Source: Synechococcus sp. AG-673-F03 (GTDB lineage Bacteria; Cyanobacteriota; Cyanobacteriia; PCC-6307; Cyanobiaceae). From it: a stretch of 64,000 nucleotides of DNA. The stretch's first letter is position 1. Every line of letters begins with the position of its first letter. A program made the translations under genes and the position numbers. Positions 41,867 to 51,400 of this stretch are shown here, piece after piece. Below the pieces are notes generated by a model. The model worked only from the letters and a program-made list of their open reading frames with translations, had not been told where the DNA came from and searched no databases. Location: assembly GCA_003211205.1 (NCBI GenBank), contig QCTJ01000009.1, forward strand, positions 1 to 64,000, read 5' to 3'.

Positions 41867-41923
41867 GATGGAAAGAGGATTAATGCCAAATAGCAAAGAA
41901 TATGCAAATAGCTTATCCCCCGC

Positions 41924-41952
41924 CAATGCATCAATGCATCAATGCATCAATA
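41924..41952. repeat. 8-bp tandem repeat over the protease stop codon
   Basis: CAATGCAT is repeated three times (41924-41931, 41932-41939, 41940-41947) with a partial fourth copy. It lies in the short gap between the convergent giant and protease genes and covers the last codons and the TGA of the protease (stop at 41931-41933). The unit is not a multiple of three. With one copy fewer, the protease frame would pass the present stop and add about 22 residues. I see no clear terminator in the 64-base gap. Confidence 0.85.
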
Positions 41953-43541
41953 TTGAACGCAACCATTTCAGCAAGAGCATGGGAAGGAGCAGAATTTGAA
42001 AGATCTTGCAAAGAGTCGATGAAAGATGAGTCAGGGCTAATTGCTTTACTGATAAGGGAATCACCAGAGAATGATGATCCAAGTAAGTAACGAACAATCA
42101 TAAGGCCATCACCAAAAGGTGTAACAACGCCATCACGGTCAACATCTAGGGCTAGTGAGTCGATGCCGGTCTGAATATGATGACGAATATGTGCTGCCGC
42201 ATCTATAAACGAAAGACCTTGTTCGACGAGTAGTGGAGATGTCGGGTTGATAGCCTTAGAAATTAAATCCTCACCAATAAAACTGTTACCAAACATATGG
42301 CGAATAATCATCAACCCGTCTCCAAAAGCCGTGTAATGACCATCACTGTCAACATCTAATGAGAAAAAAGGACGTGCAGGAAATAAATCGAGTCTTAATG
42401 GTTCAAGAGAATAATGACCGGTCAGAGAATCGAACGATAGATTTAACGGTGTTGTAAGTAGCCCGCTAAAATCCGATTGTTCAAATCTGATGATCGGAAG
42501 ACTTTGAGGAGAACTGGGAACTACAAAACTACGAATATCTACAAATTGATTGGTTAAGGGATCATTATCGAGGTCATCCACATCAAAAGTAGGAACAGAA
42601 AACAAAGATGAAAGGGCTTGGTTGTAAGGGAGTTGAAAATCAAGGCTTGGAACAATATGTGTGGAGTTGTAGAACAACCTGGATGCGCTGTAGGTGTATC
42701 CACTAGGGGGAGTTAATAGGTCCAAGGGAATCTCCCAAATTCCATATGGGGAAGCGCAAAGTGAAACAAGATCAAGGGAGAGGGAAGGCCTGTCAAGACC
42801 TAAAAACAATTCACCAGGTCGATTTGAGGCAAGCCTGAGATTTGCATCGAACGTGGACAGACTTGATTGAGTCCCATCAGAATTAGCAAAAAGCCAGCGA
42901 CCGGAATGATCGCTTTCAAGGCCCCATATAGAAGCCAATGCAGCATGGTCAAGATACGAATATGCCGTCGGCCATCCATCCAGTGGTTCCGTATAAGACA
43001 TAACAGTGATCGAACCATCAGGATCAGCAAAAATATTGCCAATACCGTCAGAGTCGGAATAATCGAATGGATGCTCTAAACCGAGTGAGTGACCAAACTC
43101 ATGCAGAATTGCGTACTTGAGGAATGAAATGTCTGAGAACTGAGGGGTGTTGAGAATGATCTCCCACGAATAGCTGCCTAAATGAAAGTGCGAAGAAGTA
43201 TGATTGGGTATCGCAAGACCTAGCGTAAGTCCGGAGCCACCGATATTAATCTCAGTATCAAGAAAGATGGAAATAATCGAGTCTGAACGATGTTGAGTGA
43301 AAACAAAGTCTAATTCGAGAAATAAGTCTAAGTTATGAAGAGTTTGCTCAAACCAATCATAAAGCGTTGGATCAAAAACCTGCGTAGTAATTAATTGTGA
43401 GCCATAGGAGCCGCCATTAACCTCGACAACACTGGCGGGACGATGAACATAAACAGGGACAATAGAATGCGAGGAAGCAAAAGCTTTCTCGGAAAAAACA
43501 ACTAGATCATCTCCAATCAAATGAGAAGGGGTGACAAGCAA
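41931..43541 (-). CDS. M10-family zinc metalloprotease with C-terminal dockerin-like doublet
   Basis: The 536-residue protein carries the metzincin zinc site HEFGHSLGLEH at residues 147-157 and a Met-turn MSY at 181-183, as in serralysin-like M10 proteases. It should be an active secreted endopeptidase: the three zinc His and the catalytic Glu are all present. No Sec signal peptide is seen. RTX repeats, usual in serralysins, are missing, and the C-terminus (from residue 392) instead has two DxDxDG loops starting at residues 396 and 466, followed by a terminal helix ending IDALMH. The start is a TTG at 43541, because the frame is closed by TAG at 43551-43553 and no early ATG exists; no clear ribosome site is seen, so the start is uncertain. 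Only four Lys and one Cys are present. The gene is last in a series of four - strand exoprotein genes and converges on the giant gene. Confidence 0.88.
   Translation of the reverse strand: MLVTPSHLIGDDLVVFSEKAFASSHSIVPVYVHRPASVVEVNGGSYGSQLITTQVFDPTLYDWFEQTLHNLDLFLELDFVFTQHRSDSIISIFLDTEINIGGSGLTLGLAIPNHTSSHFHLGSYSWEIILNTPQFSDISFLKYAILHEFGHSLGLEHPFDYSDSDGIGNIFADPDGSITVMSYTEPLDGWPTAYSYLDHAALASIWGLESDHSGRWLFANSDGTQSSLSTFDANLRLASNRPGELFLGLDRPSLSLDLVSLCASPYGIWEIPLDLLTPPSGYTYSASRLFYNSTHIVPSLDFQLPYNQALSSLFSVPTFDVDDLDNDPLTNQFVDIRSFVVPSSPQSLPIIRFEQSDFSGLLTTPLNLSFDSLTGHYSLEPLRLDLFPARPFFSLDVDSDGHYTAFGDGLMIIRHMFGNSFIGEDLISKAINPTSPLLVEQGLSFIDAAAHIRHHIQTGIDSLALDVDRDGVVTPFGDGLMIVRYLLGSSFSGDSLISKAISPDSSFIDSLQDLSNSAPSHALAEMVAFNIDALMH
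41934..42368 (-). other. Dockerin-like doublet of the M10 protease
   Basis: Residues 392-536. Loop 1 is LDVDSDGHYTAFGDGLMI and loop 2 is LDVDRDGVVTPFGDGLMI, 70 residues apart, each followed by RxxxGxxFxGxxLISKAIxP. The final helix contains VAFNIDALM. Spacing and wording match the giant protein's C-terminus. Confidence 0.85.
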
Positions 43542-43603
43542 TATAAAAAACTAAAAGAATGAAGTACTAAATGCTAAAGGTAAAAAAGTAGATGGCTAGG
43601 AAA

Positions 43604-46600
43604 TCACAAGGAGGAGATTGATTGGTCTAGCAGTGAAACCTGAGAAACAATATCAGGTGTCACACCAGGCAAACTTTCGTTGAAGACAATCTGATCAGGA
43701 TTAATCTGCGAGGATAAAATACCCTGAAGAATAACAAGGTCACCATGACCAGTCAGCGAAACTTTAGCACCAGCAGCAGTATCGGTAATTAACATCTTCG
43801 CGTCAAGGTTAGTTCCATTGAAGTCGATATCTTGATGGCCAAGAGATGAAATATTATTGACCGCAATCAGATCATCTGATTTGAAGTCGAGAATACGGTT
43901 AGTCCCGGTTCCCGACTCGTTCGAAAATTCAAACTGAGAAGTATGGATGTGGAAAATATCCGAGCCTGAACCACCAAAGAGACGATTGCCCGAACCACGA
44001 ACAATCAAAGTGTCATCACCTGAACCAGCAACAAGTGAGTCATTGGAACCACCAATTAACATGTCCTCACCTGCGCCACCAATGAGCTGAGATGTTCCAA
44101 GACCGCGTTGGGCAATAAGAAGGTCACGACCAACACCACCAACTGAACGACTGCCATCGGAAGAAACAATAGAGTCGTTGCCAGCAAATCCATAAACAAC
44201 AGGGGTATCCGAAGCAGCTGCAGGGCTATCTAATGCATTCCTTAGCAATGAAACCGAGTCGTTGAGATTCGATGCGAGGATCGAATCTGCTTGGTTATGA
44301 GACAGATCAATATTGAGTGATTGAGTTGAGGTGACTGGTGATGCATCAGAAATTATCAGAGAATGATATTGAGAAGAGAGAAGAGAAGAAAGGGTAACAG
44401 GTGCTTGAACCGCCGTAGTTGCTGAATCAGCGTAGGAATGCCACTGAAAACTGACATCAAATGACTGTTCCACATCAGAAAGCACGGTTAGAGACGAAAG
44501 AAGCTGACGTAGATCTGAGATATCAGGAATGGACTGATTAAGAGGGGTGGTTCCTACATATCCAATACGTGCTTGAGATGGATCATTATCATCAATAGAA
44601 AGACGCCAATCACCTAGGTCGATGTCAGATGATAAGTCTAAAGCAGAATTGATAAGAGAAAAGCCAGCGTTTGAAGATGCATTAGAAGGCACAAGCGAAA
44701 GCTTAAGAAATCTTCCTAGATCACCTGGTTCGATGACTAACGATGAATTTATAATAGGACTGACACCACTAATAAAAGTCTTGGTGGACAAAAGATTAGG
44801 AGCGCTGGGAACACCAAGTGAAGGAGATGAAATAGACTGGATAAAGCTAGAATTCTGAAGTTTTAAACCTGCAGACGAAAGAAGCTGATGAATATTAGAA
44901 GTGAAAAAATCAGAACGATGGAGTAGTTCAAAGGAATCCTCTGATATGGAATTAGAGACTTTATCGAAACCCAATTCAAAATCAGAAATTGTCAACTCAT
45001 GCTGCGGAGACTGATTAGTAAAAACACTAATAGTGTCACGACCAACGCCTAAACTACCAGTTAAGGGTTGTGAAAGTAGCGATGTCAAAGAAAGCAAATC
45101 ATCGCCAGCATTTAGGGTAAAACTCTGAAGATCGTCAAAAACAATCAGCTCGTCATCAAAGCCTGTCGCAGATACGTTACGAACAACGAATGATGATTCG
45201 TCGTAGGGCATGGGAAAATCTGACTGGCTAATAATTTCAGCTTTTTTGTCCTGTGGATTAACTCCGCCTTTGATACGAAGAGGGGCAGAGAAAGCAGACA
45301 AGTCAAGATGACCTGTTTCATCAATAAAGGAATCTGCTTTTGAGGAGATAACGTAAGAACTAGAAGAAACCTGAGAGACAAGCCGTGGATCAAAGTCTTG
45401 AGCTAAATGAAGATTGAAGGGACCGGTGGCATCAGGATTAACTGCAGTGAATGCAAGTGTTCCTGGATTTCCTACAAGGCTAGAAGAATCTTCAGAAGAA
45501 AGGAGAACAGTGCCGAGAGAAGAATCAAAGGAAGTGAAATCAGTGAGCTCAGAGAGTTCGGGTTTGAACTCAAGCTCTTGAGGGTCGTAAGATAAAGTGG
45601 ATGAATAAGTGGAGGGAAGTGATAAATCCTGAGTAAAAGAAAGATCAACATTAAGAATATTGCCGGAACCAGGGATATGAACAGGTGTATTGAGAGTTAA
45701 ATCCTGGGATTCAAAAACATTAACAATATCAACCACAAGGGATCTTGAATCTGAGTAAGGAGTATGTTGATCGGAGACTTGTTGATCGGACAGAATTACA
45801 TCAACAGAGTAACTTGCCTTTTGCTCAAAATCTGCTGTAGATTCAAGGGAAAGAAGACCATTAGAAGTAATACTGAAGTATGGTGCATCAGGACCTGCGA
45901 TTAACCATTCTAGAGAATCTTGATCAAACTGACCACCAGAATATTCTAATGAAAATGGAGTATTTTCATTGAGCTGAATAGAGGTATTCGGAGTATCGAT
46001 GAAAGGTGAATCATCGACAGGGGCAACAAGTATTGAGATATTGGAAGAATCTAGAGAAATTGCACCCTGATCACGAGCTGATACGGAGAAAGCATCAACT
46101 AAACCATTAGTATTACTATTGGCAGACCACTCTACAAGATCAGTATGATAAACAACATCGCCTACAGAAAGATTGTTGATAGAACCATCAATTTGCGACT
46201 GAGAAATAATGGAATAGGTATCAAGACCAATAGAGTCAATTACGAATTCACGCTGATGTGGAGCGGAGTCAACATCATCTAGGCCGATGGAAGATGCAAT
46301 ATCATAGAAGTTAAGCAAGAAAGGAGTGTCTTCAGAAGCTGTATGTAGATCAGCTTGATTACCAAACGTATGAGCCTGCTTTAAAATAGTAGGGGCATCG
46401 TTAACTCCTTCCACATCGAATTTAAATAAGTAGGGATCAGAAATTGCACCAAAGGAATCACTTGACGTAATGTTGATACTATATGATGAAACAACACCAT
46501 CACTTAATGACTGGAATAGCTCATGCGAAGTGTCAATAGATAAAAATCCAGTTGATGATATTGATGCAAATTGCTGGCTAGCAGGATCTAATTGAATGGT

Positions 46601-48385
46601 TAGTTGGTCATTAGGGTGATCAACATCAGAAAAGTCAATTTGGAAGGAATTGACAGAGTCTTCAAGAACTATAGGAAGTAAACCGGTAAAAGTAACCTCG
46701 GGAGAATCATTAAGAGATGCAATATTGGCAAGCAACGGACGTGTTGCAACTGAAACATCATTGCCATCAAATGCAGTTACAGATAGAACATGGAAATCAT
46801 TACCATTAAAGTTATAGGGAGGTGTAAATGAAACAATGTCATTGGAATCGGAAGTTAAATCTAAAGTTGCTTGAGTGTCGACAAGATTCTCAGAGTTGAG
46901 AACAAAAATACTGTCGGGATCGTAATTAGAGAGTCTAAACTGAATAGCATCATTGTCGATATCATTGGTCTCAAAGATAGACGATAAAAGTTGATAATTA
47001 ATATCAAACTCGAGATCTTCAGTAAGAGTTAAATTACTAGAGCGTGTTCCAAGTTCAGGGGCATCGTTGACAGGAGAAACAGTTAGAGGGATTGAAAAGG
47101 ACTTAGACCCCGAAGCATCGGAAGGAGACGCAATAAGGTCTAAAAAGATTTGACCGTTGAAGTCAAGAGGAAGATTTCCTTGAATGGAATAGGGAACTGC
47201 TGAGTCGTTAGAGGCAATAAGTTGAAGACTCCCTGGCAGTGGGGATGTATGAGACCAATCAAGCCGCTGTGATAGCTCTCCACTGGTTGCGAAGGGAAGA
47301 TCAATAACAACAGCTGAATCCTCACTGAAAGCAAAATCAGTGGGGATAGTCACGTCGAAATCGAACTTGGGGGCTAAGCTAAACTTATAACCTCGTTGGA
47401 TATATTGCTCAAGAGAATCGTCTATTGAGAAATTACCGAATCCAGTATGGTTGATTTCAACAAAATAACTTCCAGGAGCCAAAGAGGAGTCTGCTAAAAG
47501 ATTCTGACCTGGTAATAGTGTTGTGAGAGAGTCAGAATTTCCAAATTCAGCAGAGATAACGGGGCCAAACTCAGGGGATGAAATGGTAACAGTGCCAGAT
47601 TCTTGAGCTGGAGCTATGTATTCATCTAAAACAAAGGTATCAATTTCAACACCTTCAGGTACTTCAAAATAAACATAATCAACATCATTACTGTCAATAC
47701 CGTTAATGATGGAACCTAACCCAGACTCAGTAAGTGAAAGAAGAGAGGGGTAGCTGGAGCTGTCAGAATATTCCAGAAGTGCAACATAGCCAGATTGGAG
47801 TTGGGAGGGAACTAAAGCAATCGGACCTTGATGGAAAGATCCTTCCACCTCAGGTCGGAAGTCAAGAATTGGAACGTTAACAGGTAAATCGTTAGATGGG
47901 AAATTACCCCCAAGGGATGTATAAATAACAGAACGACCTAGACCAGAATCAGTTAAAATGGAACTTGAAAGTTCTTCTGAAATATCGTATTCATTTGAAT
48001 AAAATTCATTGGCATCATCACTATAATTGTGAAAAGAACCGAAATTCGGAATTGTGGTCTCATCACGCAAAAAACCCTCAAGGCTTGGACTACCAAAATC
48101 TACCTGTAGACCTTCAAAAGGTAAGTTACGGATAGAAAAACCAGCACCAACTAAACCGTAATCCGCAATGCCATTAAGACTTTCAGGGGTATTGGTAAAA
48201 CTACTATATAAAACGCTAAATACGTCGATTGTTGGTGTTAAATCGGTAGCTTGAGGAACAAACTCAGCTTGCGTTAAAGCTTGAGTAATAGATCGACGGA
48301 CAACCTCAAAAGTTTGATTCTGCGTATCAGCACTCACATAGTCTAATAGATTAGAAATAGGAGTTGCAGACATGGGGAAACTCAA
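43604..48385 (-). CDS. Cadherin-like/RTX adhesin-type exoprotein with a cohesin-like domain
   Basis: About 1,590 residues. The long frame begins with TTG at 48385; an ATG four codons later (48373) is the more natural start (MSATPISNLL). After an unrecognised N-terminal 230 residues comes a stretch like a bacterial pre-peptidase C-terminal (PPC) beta domain (residues about 250-345). A series of cadherin-like units follows, marked by the linkers VNDAPEL, LNDSPEV and VNDAPTI. A cohesin-like segment lies at 45325-45710. The C-terminal third ends in RTX units (GGAGEDMLIGG, GSGDDTLIV, GGSGSDIFHI) and a hydrophobic tail, typical of type I secretion substrates. Cadherin-like repeats mediate calcium-dependent adhesion, so a surface or matrix role is likely. 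Unlike its neighbours it lacks the dockerin-like doublet. Lys is about 1% and I see no Cys. Confidence 0.82.
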   Translation of the reverse strand: MSFPMSATPISNLLDYVSADTQNQTFEVVRRSITQALTQAEFVPQATDLTPTIDVFSVLYSSFTNTPESLNGIADYGLVGAGFSIRNLPFEGLQVDFGSPSLEGFLRDETTIPNFGSFHNYSDDANEFYSNEYDISEELSSSILTDSGLGRSVIYTSLGGNFPSNDLPVNVPILDFRPEVEGSFHQGPIALVPSQLQSGYVALLEYSDSSSYPSLLSLTESGLGSIINGIDSNDVDYVYFEVPEGVEIDTFVLDEYIAPAQESGTVTISSPEFGPVISAEFGNSDSLTTLLPGQNLLADSSLAPGSYFVEINHTGFGNFSIDDSLEQYIQRGYKFSLAPKFDFDVTIPTDFAFSEDSAVVIDLPFATSGELSQRLDWSHTSPLPGSLQLIASNDSAVPYSIQGNLPLDFNGQIFLDLIASPSDASGSKSFSIPLTVSPVNDAPELGTRSSNLTLTEDLEFDINYQLLSSIFETNDIDNDAIQFRLSNYDPDSIFVLNSENLVDTQATLDLTSDSNDIVSFTPPYNFNGNDFHVLSVTAFDGNDVSVATRPLLANIASLNDSPEVTFTGLLPIVLEDSVNSFQIDFSDVDHPNDQLTIQLDPASQQFASISSTGFLSIDTSHELFQSLSDGVVSSYSINITSSDSFGAISDPYLFKFDVEGVNDAPTILKQAHTFGNQADLHTASEDTPFLLNFYDIASSIGLDDVDSAPHQREFVIDSIGLDTYSIISQSQIDGSINNLSVGDVVYHTDLVEWSANSNTNGLVDAFSVSARDQGAISLDSSNISILVAPVDDSPFIDTPNTSIQLNENTPFSLEYSGGQFDQDSLEWLIAGPDAPYFSITSNGLLSLESTADFEQKASYSVDVILSDQQVSDQHTPYSDSRSLVVDIVNVFESQDLTLNTPVHIPGSGNILNVDLSFTQDLSLPSTYSSTLSYDPQELEFKPELSELTDFTSFDSSLGTVLLSSEDSSSLVGNPGTLAFTAVNPDATGPFNLHLAQDFDPRLVSQVSSSSYVISSKADSFIDETGHLDLSAFSAPLRIKGGVNPQDKKAEIISQSDFPMPYDESSFVVRNVSATGFDDELIVFDDLQSFTLNAGDDLLSLTSLLSQPLTGSLGVGRDTISVFTNQSPQHELTISDFELGFDKVSNSISEDSFELLHRSDFFTSNIHQLLSSAGLKLQNSSFIQSISSPSLGVPSAPNLLSTKTFISGVSPIINSSLVIEPGDLGRFLKLSLVPSNASSNAGFSLINSALDLSSDIDLGDWRLSIDDNDPSQARIGYVGTTPLNQSIPDISDLRQLLSSLTVLSDVEQSFDVSFQWHSYADSATTAVQAPVTLSSLLSSQYHSLIISDASPVTSTQSLNIDLSHNQADSILASNLNDSVSLLRNALDSPAAASDTPVVYGFAGNDSIVSSDGSRSVGGVGRDLLIAQRGLGTSQLIGGAGEDMLIGGSNDSLVAGSGDDTLIVRGSGNRLFGGSGSDIFHIHTSQFEFSNESGTGTNRILDFKSDDLIAVNNISSLGHQDIDFNGTNLDAKMLITDTAAGAKVSLTGHGDLVILQGILSSQINPDQIVFNESLPGVTPDIVSQVSLLDQSISSL
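45325..45710 (-). other. Cohesin-like domain in the cadherin/RTX protein
   Basis: The stretch reads LNTPVHIPGSGNILNVDLSF, then STLSYDPQELEF, then GTLAFTAVNPDATGPFNLHL. A first strand with IPG, a strand ending in SYDPxxLEF and a later G-x-L-x-F strand follow the cohesin pattern (PVxxxN, LxYDxxxLE, GxLxxxxF). It is a pattern match only, but notable because neighbouring proteins carry dockerin-like loops. Confidence 0.45.
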
Positions 48386-48450
48386 TCTAGAGGTACCCTA
48401 GCAAAAGAAAACCATATCAGCCACAATTAAAGTATGAACAGGTGGCGAAA

Positions 48451-48493
48451 ATGCAGAATTTGCATGAAGCAGGTTCTTAGGGTTGGCTAAGAA
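48451..48493 (-). terminator. Two hairpins after the FKBP gene (weak terminator candidate)
   Basis: A perfect 7-bp stem, TTCTTAG/CTAAGAA with a 6-base loop, lies at 48474-48493 and overlaps the stop codon of the FKBP protein. Next in the direction of transcription is a 5-bp AT-rich palindrome, ATGCA/TGCAT (48451-48465), followed on the - strand by TTTT. Stems are short and the T run is weak. Confidence 0.3.
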
Positions 48494-51400
48494 AGTGGTA
48501 AAAGGGTATCAATATGAGAGGAAATAGATTGTGAAGCTTGATGTATGTTGAGATCTAGGTCAGTAAATAGTGGTGATTCAGGGTTAATCGCCTTACTGAC
48601 AAGTGATTCACCGACAAAACTGCCTAACAAGTGACGCAAAACCATGAGCCCATCACCTAGCGGAGTGACCTGTCCGTCACCATCAAGATCCAACAAACCG
48701 GAATCAATACCATACTGAATATTTTGAGAGACATTGGAAGCTGCAAACACACGCGAAGTAGAAAGATAGGGTGAATCTGGATTAATAGCCTTTGAAATCA
48801 AAGCATCAGAACTAAAAGAACCAAACAAGTAACGAATAAGCATCAAACCATCACCGAATGCAGTAGCGACTCCATCACGATCAAAATCAAGCGACCAATC
48901 ATCTTTTATGAGAGTCAGATCAGAGGAAAGGTTAAAAAGGTCAACAGAAGGGGATATTAAAGTATTGCCAAAAGAATCAACAAAGGAGTCAAAAGATGAC
49001 AGGCGAAGAGGACGAAGATCATCTACATTATCAGTCAAAAGGCCTGTTAATAAATCAAACTGAAAAACATCAGAAAATTGAGGTTGGTTCTGAGTGATGG
49101 AGAGTAGTGCCTTAGAACCATTAGAAAGTACTAATGAAGGTGGTGGTGTAAATGAGTCATATAAGACAGGTTCTGAAAACTGTAAATAGAAGGATAAAAT
49201 TGAATTGGAACCGAAAGAACCAGTAGGTGAGCGCAAATCGACTAAGAATGGGGCCTGATCATCAGAAAAAGGCAAATTGAATTGAGGATGACTGAAAACG
49301 GCATTACGTTCGGATGCGTTACCGAGAAGGGAAGTGAGATTGGGAGTAGAAATAGTTGCTAGAGACAAAGATGCTAATTCCATGAGTATTGCGGAGTCGA
49401 TCTCGACATCATCAATAACAATATCTTGATTATTAAGCGAAACAATCTGATTAGAATTAAACAGGCTAAGAATATCGTCAGAAAAGCCAGACAACTTGAC
49501 CACATTAGAAAGGTCGACATGTAGCTCGCCAAGACCTGACAAAAGAGATAAAAGCTCAAAACTATCAAGTTGCTGGTCATTTAGAATAACAAAATCATCT
49601 TCTAAAACATTGATGACACTATCATCCGAAATGCTCAAAAAATCACTAATCGATCCTTCTGAGGAAAGAGAATAGAGCTCAACTCCATGGGAGTAGACAA
49701 TTTGCTGAGTTAATAGAGCAGCAGTGTCATCAGAATTTTTGCGATAACGAATTAGCTCATACCAAGGTACATCGTTATATTGACCGTCAGACCCTAACTG
49801 CCAATCACCAACAGGAAGAGTGACTGTGTCTGAACCAGGACCACCACTAATCCAAGTAAGCAACGAATTGGTTTCAAATAAATCATCACCTTCACCACCA
49901 TCAAGAAAAGCGTAATGAACAGATTCTGATTGAAGTGTATCGTTACCCCATTCACCAAATAAGATTGATGATTGGTTGAAAGATGATAAAAGGTCGTTGC
50001 CATCACCGGCTAGTGCCAGTTTAGGAAATGATATAGAGCCTTCACTCAAGAGAAGATTCAAACCTAGATCAGGTTGATCAGGAACAATATCTATGATATC
50101 AACAGCGGAAGAACCATCGCCAGGACCATAATACTGAGCAAGACTCAAAACATCTCGGTCTGGGGGCAGAACATCATTCAGTTCATTGTAATTAAAAGGA
50201 AGGTCTAAGATCTTATTAGGAACAACCTGAGAAAGAAATAGATGTGGTAATGTGAGATCAGCACGAAGGTCAATATCAAATACTAAATCAGAATCAGGAG
50301 GTATCAGTGAACCACTACCGAAAGTCCCATAAGCAAGTGCAGAGGGAATTAATATTTCAACTGAAGAACCAATAGGAAAGTCCTGAAGACCATATTTCCA
50401 ACCATCAATGACAGGGCTGGACCCAAGAACAAGATCAAAAGGACTGGCACCAGGATTAAGAGAACTATCGAAGACAGTGCCATCAAGTAATTGTCCTGTG
50501 TAATCTACAAGAAGCCTTTGTTGCTGGTAAGTATTAGAACCACTACCAAGTCGATTGATTTGACGTTGGAGGTACAAAGGGCTGCTTGGTCCATCAGGGC
50601 CATCGGGATCTATGGGGAATAATTGAGGGAGATCACCAGGAAGACCAGTACCAGTCAGAAGAGCAGCTTCTACATGGGTATCGGAGTAAAGTCCATTTGG
50701 ACTGGATGCTTGCAGAAAAAGGAAAGAGGGGCCAAGAGAGTCAACATCGAAGTGGTCAATCGGTAGTGAAAAAGACCAATTATTTTGTGATGGATCGGTT
50801 ATGAATTGTGAGTTAGCAATCTCAGAACCTAAAGAAGAAGCCAAACTTAAGGTGATAGATGAATCAGAATCAGATGTACCCTCAACATCAACATAATAAC
50901 CATCAGTAGAATTAGATTTAACAACCACTAAAGATGGCATGGGAAAAGGATCAGATGTATCGCTCTGATTGAAAAGGAAGGTAGGCCGAGAGGGTGGTAA
51001 ATTAGAAGAATAAAAAGAGTTTAAGTCATCTAAATCTATTAATTGAAGCCAAGCACGGCGGTAACTATCGTCAACAAAACCAACAGCAGTTATAGTAGAA
51101 GAAATGGAGGATAAATCGGATTGATCAATAGGGAGATCATGAATATCAAAGGAGACCAAAACATCATCGAAAACAGAGCCAAATTGATGAGTCCATAAAC
51201 GATTGCCATTATTGTCATATCTAGTTATAAAAGAATCAACATCAGTACCGTCTCCGGCAACATCTTGGCCATAAGCACCCTCTGAAGACCCGGATGTCAG
51301 ACCAAGCAGCAAAACGGAACCATCATCAAGAGCAAATAAATCAGTGAGAACTTGATTACCAGGTAGTGCTAAAACACGCTGCCATCTTTGCGATCCATTT

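Noticed and set aside
2-41866. Naming the giant gene as swmB
   Set aside because: Marine Synechococcus SwmB is also a giant protein, but I cannot recall enough of its sequence to match it, and RTX/PA14/dockerin-like content alone does not identify it.
44622-44858. 78-codon + strand frame inside the cadherin/RTX gene
   Set aside because: It is antisense to a long, domain-bearing gene, has no homology that I recognise, and is explained by the purine-rich top strand, which has few stops.
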